A stretch of DNA of 54,741 bases, from the NCBI GenBank assembly GCA_044375105.1, contig JBILNK010000006.1, forward strand, positions 1 through 54,741, read 5' to 3'. The stretch is from JBIKLM01 sp044375105 (lineage in GTDB: Bacteria; Planctomycetota; UBA1135; GCA-002686595). Below, piece after piece: positions 41,903 to 50,539 of this stretch. The stretch's first letter is position 1, and every line of letters starts with the position of its first letter. Position numbers and translations under genes: made by a program. Below the pieces are notes generated by a model. That model was not told the origin of the DNA, ran no database searches, and saw only the letters and a list, made by a program, of their open reading frames with translations.

Positions 41903-44900
41903 ATGGCCTCACGAATTCCCGCCTGGTCGATCGCGGCCGGCGCCGTCACCCTGACCCTGGGTCTGTATTTGCTGTTCGGCCCAGGCAGCGGCGCGCGCCC
42001 AGAGCCGCACGAGGCCGGAGGTCCCCAGAGCGCGTCGAGCCCAGGCGGCGCCCAGGGAAGCCAGACCTCCCAGACCTCAGAGCTCGACCTGGCCGAGGCC
42101 ACACAGGGGCGCAGCGTTGCCATCAAGCCGCAGCAAGGCCCCGACAGCCCGGTGGCCGCGACCGGCGAGTCGGTGCGCCTCCAGGGCCAGGTCCTGTGTT
42201 CGGTGCCTTTGCCGGCGGACGAGCGAGCGCGGGTGCAGGTTTTCCGTCGCAAGACCAGCGCCGGCAGCCAGCGCTGGGACGAGCGCTTCGGCGACTTCGA
42301 GGAGCGGTCGGATGGGGACGGCAGCGCGCCCGCCGGGGCCCTGAATCCGGAGTCCGAGACGCCCCTGGCGGAAGCCGAGGTGGCCCCCGATGGGAGCTTC
42401 GAGCTGAGCCTGACCCTCGAGGAGGCTCCGCCCGAGGAGCTCTTCCTGGGGCTCGAAGGGCGCTACCTGTTCGTACCCCAGCGGCAGGGCTTCGATCCCT
42501 TGGACCCGCCGGTCCGGGGCTTGCAGCTGTTCGCCGAATTTGGCGCCCGCCTGGTGGGGCGGGTCAGCCAGGCCAGCGATGTCCAGCTGTGCCTGGGGCA
42601 GAATCCGCGCTCGGGTTTCGAGACCAGCGCCGTGGCCGATCTCGATTGGCGCCGCTGGGCGCGGACGGATGCAACCGGTCGATTCGAGCTGAACGGCATC
42701 CCCGCCGGGCGCGATCTGTTGCTGCTCACGCGGGCCCTCGGACGGGCTCCGCAAGCGAGCGAGCTGGACCGCATCGCCGCGGGTGAGACGCGCACCCATG
42801 ACCTGACCCTGCGCCCGGGTGGCAGCCTGGGCGGTCAAGTGGTCGACGATTCGGGGCAGCCGATCTCCGGCGCGCGCGTCGAGATTCAATACAGCGGCAC
42901 CCTGCGCGGGCTGGTGCGGCGCCTCGGCCGCATGGATACGGATACGGATGGCCGCTTCCGCTTCGTAGACCTGCCTGCGGTGGGTCTGCGCCTGCGCGCC
43001 AGTCGCGAGGGCTTGATGTCGATCAGCCAGACCCTCGAACCCGCGGAGGGTGAGCGAGCCCCGGTAACCCTGGTGCTGGCCGCCGGTGAAGCCTTGGTTG
43101 GGCGGATCGTGTGCGACGAACCGATTCCGCTGGAAGGGTTGGAGGTGGTCGCCAGCCCCGACTTCGCCAGCCTGACCATGGGGGCCGGCATGGCCCGCTG
43201 GGCCGAGGTCCGCGCCGAGGCTCGCACCGATTCCGAGGGCCGATTCCGGCTGACGGGACTTCCCGGCGACGTGCGCTTCGTGCTCACGGCCGAGCGAGAG
43301 CACGACGGCCAGATCACCCACCGCGCCCGCAGCGCGGGGCAACGGCCGGGCAGCGGCGAGGCGCTGCTCCACCTGATTGCGACCCGCACCCTGCTCGGCC
43401 GGGTCGTGGATCAGGACAAGCAGCCCATCCCGGCGTTCGAATTGCGCCTCGAACAGTCCGGGGGCGGCTTGATCCCCGGGCTCGGACGGATCGCGCGTCG
43501 CGAGCCGGTCGAAGACGTCGATGGGCGTTTCACGCTTCCGGGTTTGGCCGCTGAGGTCTGGGAGTTCTCGGTGACCGCCGCAGGCTATTCGCGCAGCGAG
43601 GTCATGGAGCTCGACCTGCGCAACGGAGCCTCGGCGGAGCCCATCGAGGTCGTGCTCAGCCCCGCGCCGCGGGTTTCAGGGCGGGTGCTCTCGCCGATCG
43701 GCCAGCCCGTCGCCGGAGCCAGCGTGCGCCGCGAGTTGGGTCTGCTCGAGATGATGGCCGCTGGGGGGGCCTCGCAGGCGACCGCCAGCACCGACGCCTC
43801 GGGCCGCTTCGAGATCCTCGACCTGGATGCGGGTTCCTGTGAGCTGGTCGCCAGCCGCGAAGGCTTCGCTTCCAGCGAGCCGCTGGTGCTCGACTTGCAG
43901 CCGGGCCGGGAATACGCGGATTTGCTCCTGACCCTGCGCCAGGGCGCCAAGCTGAGCGGTGAGGTGCTGGGCGATGACGGGCGTCCGCGCGCCGCAGGCA
44001 CCGTCGTGCTGCAGCGCATGCCCAACATGAGCCGCCAGATCCTGCTCGAGACCGACTCGGAGGGTCGCTTCGTCCAGGAAAACCTCGAGCCCGGGTCGTG
44101 GCAGGTGACCGTCATGCAGAACCTGTTCGGCATCGACAAGGATCCCGAGCAGGTCGACCAAGCCGATCTGTTGCGCGATCTCAAGCTCGAGATGGTCGAA
44201 CTCGCAGAAGGCGAATCCAAACACATCGTGCTCGGGGGCGGATCCGGCGATCAGTTCGAGGTCGAGGGAGAGCTCAGCCACCGCGGTGAGCCCGTGCCGG
44301 ACGCCCTGCTCACCTTCATCGCCAGCAGCGGCAAGTCCTCCGACAAGCTGAAGTTCACGAACAGCGACGCGGATGGGAAATTCCGCGTCCAGCTGCCGAC
44401 CGCCGGGAACTACCTGGTGACCGTGCAGCTCAACGTCAGCATGGGACAGCAGGAGGCCATCGAGGTCAAGCTGCACCTGGAGCCGGATCCCGAGGGACCG
44501 CTCAAGATCAAAATCGAACTCGGGCATGGTCGCATCGAAGGCCGTGTGGTCGGCGTCGATGGGGAGCCCGTTGCCGACGTGCGCGTCAGCTTGAAGAGCG
44601 ATGGTGGCGCGCTCTCCGGCAGCTTCATGGGCGGTAACTATGTCGAGTCGAAAACCGACGAAGAGGGGCGCTATGCATTCGATTACCTGCGGCCCGGCCA
44701 ATACCAGGTCGCCGCGGGCGGCGCGCTGATGGGCGGAGCGCTGGGCGGCAGCAGCGCTTTCGGGCGCAGCGTGCGGTCCGGATTGCGTCTGTCCGCGGAA
44801 ACCACTTTGAGCGGGATCGACTTCCGGCTAGAGCCCAGCTCCGAGCTCGAGGGTTTGGTGCGGGATGCGAGCGGCCAGCCGGTTTCCGGGGCGGCACTGT

Positions 44901-45382
44901 TCGTGCGCAACCAGGCCGGCATCCTGTTGGAGCCCTTTTCGATGACGATCACCGATGGGTCTGGCCGCTTCCGTATGCCAGGACTGGCCCCGGGGCTGTA
45001 CACGGTCAGCGCCCAGAAGGGGGTGCTGGTCAGCCCGGAGTCGGAAGCCGTCGCGGTGGGCGCGGAGAGTCCGGGTCGGATCGAGGTGACCTTGACCGGA
45101 GGCACCTCGTTGTACGTCTCGGTGGTGGATGACCAGGGCGCCAGTCTCGACGCCAGGATCAGCATCCAGGACAGCTTTGGCCGCGAGCACTCCGGCCGCC
45201 TTGCGATGCAGGACTTCGTCGATCGCATGCAGAACGGGCTCGCCGCCGATGAGCAGAGCTTCGGCCCGCTGCCCCCCGGCGATTACACCATCACCGCCAC
45301 CGCATCCGACGGTCGATCCAAGTCGAAAACGCTCAACCTTGCCGGACAACCCGAGCGGCGGCTCAAGCTGCACATGCGCTGA
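41903..45382 (+). CDS. large exported protein of repeated carboxypeptidase-regulatory-like domains
   Basis: The 1159-residue product starts with a signal anchor (AGAVTLTLGLYLLFGPG) and a Ser/Gln-rich linker. From about residue 270 it is a chain of roughly nine Ig-like units, each with the pattern 'G-x-V-x-D-x-x-G-x-P-(V/I)-x-G-A-x-V' followed by 'T-D-x-(E/D)-G-R-F-x-(L/I)-x-x-L-x-x-G': for example GQVVDDSGQPISGARVEI, RTDSEGRFRLTGLPG, GRVLSPIGQPVAGASV, STDASGRFEILDLDAG, GRVVGVDGEPVADVRVSL and VRDASGQPVSGAALFV. This is the carboxypeptidase regulatory-like (transthyretin-like) fold, with no catalytic domain. It is probably a long envelope or surface scaffold, or adhesin. There is no C-terminal anchor motif. 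Start ATG 41903 places the anchor at the front; ATG 41858 adds 15 residues. Confidence 0.82.
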   Translation: MASRIPAWSIAAGAVTLTLGLYLLFGPGSGARPEPHEAGGPQSASSPGGAQGSQTSQTSELDLAEATQGRSVAIKPQQGPDSPVAATGESVRLQGQVLCSVPLPADERARVQVFRRKTSAGSQRWDERFGDFEERSDGDGSAPAGALNPESETPLAEAEVAPDGSFELSLTLEEAPPEELFLGLEGRYLFVPQRQGFDPLDPPVRGLQLFAEFGARLVGRVSQASDVQLCLGQNPRSGFETSAVADLDWRRWARTDATGRFELNGIPAGRDLLLLTRALGRAPQASELDRIAAGETRTHDLTLRPGGSLGGQVVDDSGQPISGARVEIQYSGTLRGLVRRLGRMDTDTDGRFRFVDLPAVGLRLRASREGLMSISQTLEPAEGERAPVTLVLAAGEALVGRIVCDEPIPLEGLEVVASPDFASLTMGAGMARWAEVRAEARTDSEGRFRLTGLPGDVRFVLTAEREHDGQITHRARSAGQRPGSGEALLHLIATRTLLGRVVDQDKQPIPAFELRLEQSGGGLIPGLGRIARREPVEDVDGRFTLPGLAAEVWEFSVTAAGYSRSEVMELDLRNGASAEPIEVVLSPAPRVSGRVLSPIGQPVAGASVRRELGLLEMMAAGGASQATASTDASGRFEILDLDAGSCELVASREGFASSEPLVLDLQPGREYADLLLTLRQGAKLSGEVLGDDGRPRAAGTVVLQRMPNMSRQILLETDSEGRFVQENLEPGSWQVTVMQNLFGIDKDPEQVDQADLLRDLKLEMVELAEGESKHIVLGGGSGDQFEVEGELSHRGEPVPDALLTFIASSGKSSDKLKFTNSDADGKFRVQLPTAGNYLVTVQLNVSMGQQEAIEVKLHLEPDPEGPLKIKIELGHGRIEGRVVGVDGEPVADVRVSLKSDGGALSGSFMGGNYVESKTDEEGRYAFDYLRPGQYQVAAGGALMGGALGGSSAFGRSVRSGLRLSAETTLSGIDFRLEPSSELEGLVRDASGQPVSGAALFVRNQAGILLEPFSMTITDGSGRFRMPGLAPGLYTVSAQKGVLVSPESEAVAVGAESPGRIEVTLTGGTSLYVSVVDDQGASLDARISIQDSFGREHSGRLAMQDFVDRMQNGLAADEQSFGPLPPGDYTITATASDGRSKSKTLNLAGQPERRLKLHMR

Positions 45383-45539
45383 AGACCGTGCTCGGTCGCC
45401 TCCGGCGGTCGGGCCTCTGTGCACCAGCGCTGCACGCCGAACTCTTGCGGTTCTCCCGCGACATCGTCGCGGCGGGGGCCTTGGTCAAGCTTGACGTGCC
45501 GCCGGGGAGGTCTGGGGCGGTGTTCCCACCCAACGTCCG

Positions 45540-45721
45540 TGTTCGATCGCAGAGCTGTCGGACAAGCTCGAAGCGCGCAACCGCGCCCGCCCTGGTTCGA
45601 CCTGATCGACCAAGGCGACGGGGTCTTCGATCCGGCCCTCGAGCCCGAGCTCAAGCGCCGACGCGTGGCTCAGCTGTTCGGCCAGGCGGACCACGACCCG
45701 TCCGGCGGCGCTGCTCGCTGA
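45540..45721 (+). pseudogene. possible remnant of a small protein gene
   Basis: Two adjacent frames together give a protein-like sequence. One supplies IAELSDKLEARNRARP (from about 45546 to 45593); the next frame continues PWFDLIDQGDGVFDPALEPE and LKRRRVAQLFGQADHDPSG to a TGA at 45719-45721. Composition (Asp, Glu, Leu, Phe, Ile mixed evenly) is unlike the Arg/Pro/Ala runs of the noncoding frames around it. A single-base shift near 45594 would join them. I do not recognise a family, and chance cannot be excluded. Confidence 0.25.
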
Positions 45722-46060
45722 CATCTGCGGCCGGCAGCCTTCCGGGCTGGATCCGCGTCGCAGCTTCGGTCCGTCGCAACCAAGCTCCGCCGCTGGCCGC
45801 GGTGATCTGGGCTGCGATCGCCGCCGCAGGCAAAAGGCCGCTTTGATGCGTGGGCCCCGATTCCGGCTCAGCGCGAATCCCTGCGGCTGGGCCGGGCCGC
45901 GATCGCGGGGCCGGCCGGCGGCGTCTGTGCCGATCGCCTCCGCGCAGCAATTCTTTCCGGGTCGCTGGACGGGGCCAACCCGCCAGGGCGGGCGAACATT
46001 GCCAATACCTCGGGCGCGCTGTGGCGGGGGGGGGGCAGGGGCGTGGCCCGTCCGCGCCGA

Positions 46061-46089
46061 TTGACAGCCGAGGGCACCTAGGTTAGGTC
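46061..46089 (+). promoter_or_regulatory. promoter candidate with consensus -35
   Basis: TTGACA at 46061-46066 is a perfect sigma-70-type -35. After 17 bases comes TAGGTC (46084-46089), a poor -10. The start codon of the propeller protein is 42 bases further on. Between them the related pieces TTGATACCACGG and CTGATACGGGTACC might be regulator half-sites. Confidence 0.4.
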
Positions 46090-46131
46090 TGGAACCTTGA
46101 TACCACGGCCCATAGTTCTGATACGGGTACC

Positions 46132-48372
46132 ATGAACTCAGCTGTCCTGTTGTTGTCGCTGCTGCAAACCCCCGTTTCCCTCGGGCCCCTGGGCGGCGAC
46201 GCCCAAGCCGTGCTGGTGCTGCCCGGCCCCAACCCGGTCCTTTTGGTAGCGCGCTCCAGCGGCCTGTTGCGCTCGAGCGACGGCGGCCAGAGCTTCCTGC
46301 CCTTCGGCACCGGCCTGCCGCCGGGCCTGATCGCCGATCTGGAGATCGATCCGACCCAGCCGCAGCGCCTGATGGCCCTGATCGGCAACGAGGTCTACCT
46401 CTCCGTGGACGGTGGCGCCCTGTGGACGCCCTCGCCGGCCTTCCCGGGGTCGGCGGGCCGCGACCTGGCCGTTTCGCCGGCGGATGGCTCCTGGCTGGTC
46501 TCCAACGGCTCGGCCCTGCTGCGTTCGCCCGGCGAATTCGGACCCTGGAGCCAGGTGGCCAGCGGTTCGATCCTCGAACCGGTCGAGTTCGCGCCGAGCA
46601 ACCCCCAGCGGGTCTACGCCGGCACGCTCACCGGCCTGCTGCGCTCCGACGACGGCGGGCAGAGCTTCACGCCGATCGGCGGCAACACCTGGGTGCAAGC
46701 CATCGGCGTCAGCCCCCTGGACCCCAATCTGCTGCTGCTTGGAAGCAACGCCCAGCTGCGGCGCTCGACCAACGGCGGCCTGAGCAGCACGCCGATCACC
46801 GCGGGCCTGCCGACCAACCCCAACGCCGAGTTCTTGCGCTTCGAGCCGAACGGCCAGGGTCTTTGGTTCGGGCACCTCTCGGGCCTGGCCTACAGCAGCA
46901 ACGCGGGCCTGACCTTTCAGGCGGCCAACCAGGGGCTCAGCAACCCGCCGCCGATCCCGACCGACCTGGCCCTCGGCGCGAGCGGTCTGGTGTTCCTGAC
47001 CGCCGAAGCCTCCGGCGGCGGCTTCTACCGGGCTCCGGCCGCGCTGCAGCCCTGGTTGCACCTCGGTTTCGCCGACGGTTCGATCGTCGATGTCCTGGTG
47101 GGGGGCACACCCAACACGGCCCGCATCGGCGGCACGTTCAACGGGGTTTTCGTCGCGCCCCAAGGGGGCCAGCTCGGCCCCAGCGCCTATCAAGCCGACT
47201 TCGGCACCTCGACCCAGGTGCTGGCCCGCGACCCGCTGAATCCCGGGCGCTTCCTGGCCGGCGGGGTCGGCGCCTTCATCGACGACGCCAAGATCGCCGT
47301 GCTGACCAACGACGGCCAGTCGGTGCAGCTCTCCCTGAACGCCTTCGGCGCGGGCAGCGTGCAGGCTCTGCAGTTCAACCCGGCCCAGCCGACCCAGGTG
47401 CTGGCCGGCGTGTTCCCGGGCGGCTTCGGCAACAGCGCCCTGTGGCGCAGCGTGGACTCGGGCGCCAGCTTCCAGCCCGTGCCCGGCACCGCCGGCTGGG
47501 CCACGCGCGCGGTGACCTTCGACCCCTTCGTCACCGGCCGCGTTCTGCAGCTCTCCGACAACGGCCAATGGTCCGTCAGCAACAACGGCGGCCAGAGCTG
47601 GAGCCCCCTGTTCCCGGCTTGGCCGGTCAGCGGGCCCAGTGTCACCTTGGCCTACGACCCCTCGGTGCCCCAGCGCCTGTGGCGCGCGGACACGGGCAGC
47701 GGCTGGTGGATCAGCAACGACGCCGGCGGCTCCTGGACCAACCTGGGCCTGCCGGCTTCCTTGGACGCCGAGGTGCTGTTCGTGCCGGGCCAGCCCCTGG
47801 CCGCGATCGTCGGCACCTCGAACGGCCAGGTGCGCTACCTGCCGACGCCGAGTTCCCCCTCGGTGCTGCTGTACCAGGAGCCCAAGTCCAGCGCGATCAA
47901 CGGCCTGGCCCTCGATGCGCAATTGGGCTCGATCCTCGTGGGCACCGCCCAGGCGGGCGCCGTGGAATTGCCCCTGGCCGTGCCGTTCCTGCCCCTCGGC
48001 GGGGCCAGCACCTCTTCGCTCGGGACCCAGCCGCAGCTCTTTGGCCAGGGCCTGCCGAGCCTGTCCGGCGGCAGCCTGACCCTGGGCCTGGCCCGGCTGC
48101 CCGCGGGCTCCGCGGGCCTGCTCGGCATCTCGGTCGGCATCAGCCCGTTGCCGCTGTTCGGAGGCACCCTGTTCCCCGCGCTGCCCTTTTTCGTCAGCAC
48201 GGCCCTGCTGGCGGACGGGGCCGGCAACGCCAGCGTCGCTTTCCCGCTGCCCAACAACTCGAACCTGGTCGGCCTGTTCCTGTTCGGACAAGCGGGTGTG
48301 ATCGACCTCGGCGCAGCGGACCCCTCGGGCATCAGCCTGAGCAACGCCCTGCGCGTCAAGCTCTTCGATTGA
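46132..48372 (+). CDS. secreted Asp-box (BNR/sortilin-like) beta-propeller protein with conserved C-terminal domain
   Basis: The 746-residue product starts with a short hydrophobic signal (MNSAVLLLSLLQTPV). At least eight Asp-box-like turns follow: SSDGGQSF, SVDGGALW, SDDGGQSF, STNGGLSS, SSNAGLTF, SVDSGASF, SNNGGQSW and SNDAGGSW, each at a blade corner and preceded by strands such as 'F-x-P-x-x-P-x-x-(V/L)-(Y/L)-A-G'. This is a BNR/VPS10-type propeller without sialidase arginines, so it is probably a binding protein, not an enzyme. The last 125 residues form a separate domain (GQGLPSLSGGSLTLGL to ALRVKLFD) of the type found at the ends of exported planctomycete proteins. Transcription probably starts from the TTGACA promoter just upstream and ends at the hairpin after the stop. 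Confidence 0.8.
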   Translation: MNSAVLLLSLLQTPVSLGPLGGDAQAVLVLPGPNPVLLVARSSGLLRSSDGGQSFLPFGTGLPPGLIADLEIDPTQPQRLMALIGNEVYLSVDGGALWTPSPAFPGSAGRDLAVSPADGSWLVSNGSALLRSPGEFGPWSQVASGSILEPVEFAPSNPQRVYAGTLTGLLRSDDGGQSFTPIGGNTWVQAIGVSPLDPNLLLLGSNAQLRRSTNGGLSSTPITAGLPTNPNAEFLRFEPNGQGLWFGHLSGLAYSSNAGLTFQAANQGLSNPPPIPTDLALGASGLVFLTAEASGGGFYRAPAALQPWLHLGFADGSIVDVLVGGTPNTARIGGTFNGVFVAPQGGQLGPSAYQADFGTSTQVLARDPLNPGRFLAGGVGAFIDDAKIAVLTNDGQSVQLSLNAFGAGSVQALQFNPAQPTQVLAGVFPGGFGNSALWRSVDSGASFQPVPGTAGWATRAVTFDPFVTGRVLQLSDNGQWSVSNNGGQSWSPLFPAWPVSGPSVTLAYDPSVPQRLWRADTGSGWWISNDAGGSWTNLGLPASLDAEVLFVPGQPLAAIVGTSNGQVRYLPTPSSPSVLLYQEPKSSAINGLALDAQLGSILVGTAQAGAVELPLAVPFLPLGGASTSSLGTQPQLFGQGLPSLSGGSLTLGLARLPAGSAGLLGISVGISPLPLFGGTLFPALPFFVSTALLADGAGNASVAFPLPNNSNLVGLFLFGQAGVIDLGAADPSGISLSNALRVKLFD

Positions 48373-48396
48373 GCCGCGCGCGTTCGCGGGCGCGGC
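48373..48396 (+). terminator. hairpin directly after the propeller gene
   Basis: GCCGCGCGCG (48373-48382) pairs with CGGGCGCGGC (48387-48396) with one G-G mismatch around a TTCG loop, starting at the base after the stop codon. The tetraloop and stem strength suit an intrinsic terminator without a T-run. Confidence 0.6.
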
Positions 48397-48641
48397 CAGC
48401 GCGGGGACTCGGCGCGGGAGCGCGCTTCGAGGCCCGTGCCCCAGCGCCCGAGCCGACCTCGTCGCCGGCGGCCCCGCCTTCCGCGTGAAGCCGGCCTGGC
48501 GCGCGAGCCCGGCCCGGCGCGGATCGGTCCGCACCGATCGCCCGCCGCCTTCGACCACGGTCCGGTCGACCCCGGGGCTCGAACCCGCTCGGGCGCGCCC
48601 TGCGGTTTGGTTCCCGGCGCGGCAGCGCGTAGCGTGCTGGC

Positions 48642-49859
48642 ATGAGCCCTGCCGCTTTGCCCGCCCCCGGGCCCCACGCGCGCCATTTCGACCTCGATCC
48701 CGAGGTCTGCTTCCTGAACCACGGCAGCTTCGGCGCCTGCCCCCGGGCGATCCTCGAGCTGCAATCCGAATGGCGTCGGCGCATCGAGCGCCAGCCGGTG
48801 CGCTTTTTCCATCGCGAGATCGAAGCGGAGCTGGACCGCGTGCGCGCCGCCTTGGGTCCCCTGGTGGGCGCCCCACCGGACGACCTGGCGCTGGTGCGCA
48901 ACGCGACCCAGGGCGTCAACACGGTGCTCCAATGCATCGGCCTGCAGCCGGGCGACGAGCTGATCGTCAGCAACCAGGAATACAACGCCAGCGCCAACGC
49001 CGCGGCCTTCGCCGCCGAGCGCGCCGGGGCGCGGCTGGTGCGGGTGGAGATCCCCTTTCCGATCGCGGGTCCCGAGGCGGTGCTCGAAGCCGTGCTCGCC
49101 GCGCTGACCCCGCGCACCAAGCTGGTGCTGATCGATCACATCACCAGCCAGACCGGCCTCGTGTTCCCGATCCCCGAGCTGGTGCTGGCCCTGCGCGCGC
49201 GCGGCATCGAGACCCTGGTCGACGGCGCCCACGGCCCGGGCCAGGTGCCGCTCGAGCTCGAGCGCTGGGGCGTCGGCTACTACACCGGCAACGCCCACAA
49301 GTGGCTCTACACGCCCAAGGGGGCCGCGCTGCTCTACGTGCGCCGCGACCTGCAGCCCGGCCTGCGGCCCCTGTCGATCAGCCACGGCGCCAATTCGCCG
49401 CGCCGCGACCGCTCGCGTTTCCGCTTGGAATTCGATTGGCCGGGCACCGATGACCCCACGGCCTGGCTGTGCATCCCGGCGGCGATCGAGTTCCTCTCCG
49501 GCCTCGAGCCGGGCGGCCTGGCGGGCCTGCAGGCCAGGGGCCGCCGCCTGGCGCTGGCGGCGCGCTCGGAACTGCTCGGGGTCCTCGGCGGCGCACCCCC
49601 CGCTCCGGATACGATGATCGCCAGTCTGGTCTCGCTGCCCCTGCCGGCCCTGCCGCCTGGCCAGCGCCCGGCGCCCCCGCTGTTCATCGATCCCCTGCAG
49701 GAGGCCCTGGCCCGGCAGCGCATCGAGGTCCCGGTGATGGGCGCGCCCTGGCGGCTGCTGCGTTTTGCCGTGGCCGCCTACAACAGCCTGGAGCAGTACC
49801 GCTTCCTGGCCCAGAGCCTGCGCTCGCTGCTCGAAACACCCCACAGGTCCGCCCCATGA
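48642..49859 (+). CDS. PLP-dependent class V aminotransferase-fold enzyme (isopenicillin-N-epimerase-like)
   Basis: The 405-residue protein has the fold-type I class V layout: CFLNHGSFGACPRAIL at the N-terminus (typical of the isopenicillin N epimerase group), NATQGVNTVLQ for phosphate contact, IDHITSQTGLVFP, the cofactor-binding Asp in LVDGAHGPGQVPL and the Schiff-base Lys in YYTGNAHKWLYTPKG. A helical C-terminal domain ends with RLLRFAVAAYNS. No Cys lies in the C-terminal part where cysteine desulfurases keep their catalytic Cys. It is therefore more likely an epimerase, lyase or aminotransferase than a desulfurase, although a role in sulfurating the molybdenum cofactor of the next enzyme would be attractive. 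Its stop overlaps the next start (ATGA), so it belongs to the molybdoenzyme operon. ATG 48642. Confidence 0.82.
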   Translation: MSPAALPAPGPHARHFDLDPEVCFLNHGSFGACPRAILELQSEWRRRIERQPVRFFHREIEAELDRVRAALGPLVGAPPDDLALVRNATQGVNTVLQCIGLQPGDELIVSNQEYNASANAAAFAAERAGARLVRVEIPFPIAGPEAVLEAVLAALTPRTKLVLIDHITSQTGLVFPIPELVLALRARGIETLVDGAHGPGQVPLELERWGVGYYTGNAHKWLYTPKGAALLYVRRDLQPGLRPLSISHGANSPRRDRSRFRLEFDWPGTDDPTAWLCIPAAIEFLSGLEPGGLAGLQARGRRLALAARSELLGVLGGAPPAPDTMIASLVSLPLPALPPGQRPAPPLFIDPLQEALARQRIEVPVMGAPWRLLRFAVAAYNSLEQYRFLAQSLRSLLETPHRSAP

Positions 49860-50539
49860 CCGATCCCCGCATCGAGCGCCCCGATCCGGCGCCCCAGGAC
49901 GATTTCCAGGTTTCGCGCCGCGGATTCCTGAAGGGCGCCGGCGGCGCGCTGACCGGCGGAGCCTTGAGCGCCGCGGCCCTCGCCCAAGGCGGGGCCGCGG
50001 CGCAGACGCAGGCCGCCGAAGCGGCCGAAGGCCTGAGCGGGGAGCTGCCCCTGGTGCTCGAGATCAACGGCCAGCGCCGCCAGATCCAGGTCGAGCCGCG
50101 CACCACGCTGCTCTCGGCCCTGCGCCATCGCTGCGAGCCGGCCTTGACCGGTTCCAAGGAGGTCTGCGGCCGCGGCAACTGCGGGGCCTGCACGGTGCTG
50201 ATCGACGGCCAGCCGGCCTACTCCTGCTTGGTCCTGGCGGTCGAGGCCGAGGGCCGCGCCGTGACCACGGTCGAGGGCCTGGGCATCCCGGAGGCGCTCT
50301 CCGAAGTGCAGGCGGCCTTCTGCGACAAGGACGCGCTGATGTGCGGCTTCTGCACGCCGGGTTTCGTGGTCGCCGCCACGGCCCTCTTGACCCGCTCCCC
50401 GGCCGCCGCGCGCCCGGAGATCGTCGCGGGCCTGTGCGGCAATCTGTGCCGTTGCGGGACCTACCCGCACGTCTTCGATGCGGTCGAAGCGGCCCGCGAT
50501 CGCTTGGCGGCCCGCGCGCCGCAGGGAGGAGCACGCTGA
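49856..50539 (+). CDS. paoA: Tat-exported 2Fe-2S subunit of a PaoABC-like molybdenum aldehyde oxidoreductase
   Basis: The 227-residue protein starts with a Tat signal (VSRRGFLKGAGG, twin Arg21-Arg22). The ferredoxin-like domain carries Cys104-x4-Cys109-x2-Cys112...Cys124 (in KEVCGRGNCGACTVL and AYSC). The all-helical second cluster domain carries Cys163-x2-Cys166 (LMCGFCTPG) and Cys198-x-Cys200 (GNLCRCGTY). This is the small subunit of xanthine-oxidase-family hydroxylases. A Tat signal on this subunit is the hallmark of the periplasmic PaoABC enzyme of enterobacteria. It passes electrons from the molybdenum site to the flavin subunit. ATG 49856 overlaps the PLP gene's stop; the large-subunit gene overlaps its own stop as TGATG. 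The symbol is by analogy. Confidence 0.88.
   Translation: MTDPRIERPDPAPQDDFQVSRRGFLKGAGGALTGGALSAAALAQGGAAAQTQAAEAAEGLSGELPLVLEINGQRRQIQVEPRTTLLSALRHRCEPALTGSKEVCGRGNCGACTVLIDGQPAYSCLVLAVEAEGRAVTTVEGLGIPEALSEVQAAFCDKDALMCGFCTPGFVVAATALLTRSPAAARPEIVAGLCGNLCRCGTYPHVFDAVEAARDRLAARAPQGGAR

Larger units (their letters stand above)
45383..46131. other. long intergenic region
   Basis: This 749-base stretch is the largest non-coding gap. It holds a possible gene remnant at 45540-45721 and a consensus -35 element at 46061-46066, described separately. Otherwise the frames are disrupted, and no RNA gene or repeat family is recognised. Confidence 0.45.

Noticed and set aside
45485..45724. Minus-strand 79-codon frame in the long gap
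   Set aside because: Antisense of the more protein-like plus-strand remnant, without ribosome binding site or domain.
48642..49859. Cysteine desulfurase (NifS/IscS) serving the molybdenum cofactor
   Set aside because: It has the right fold and neighbourhood, but no Cys in the C-terminal region where desulfurases hold their catalytic residue; kept only as a remote alternative.
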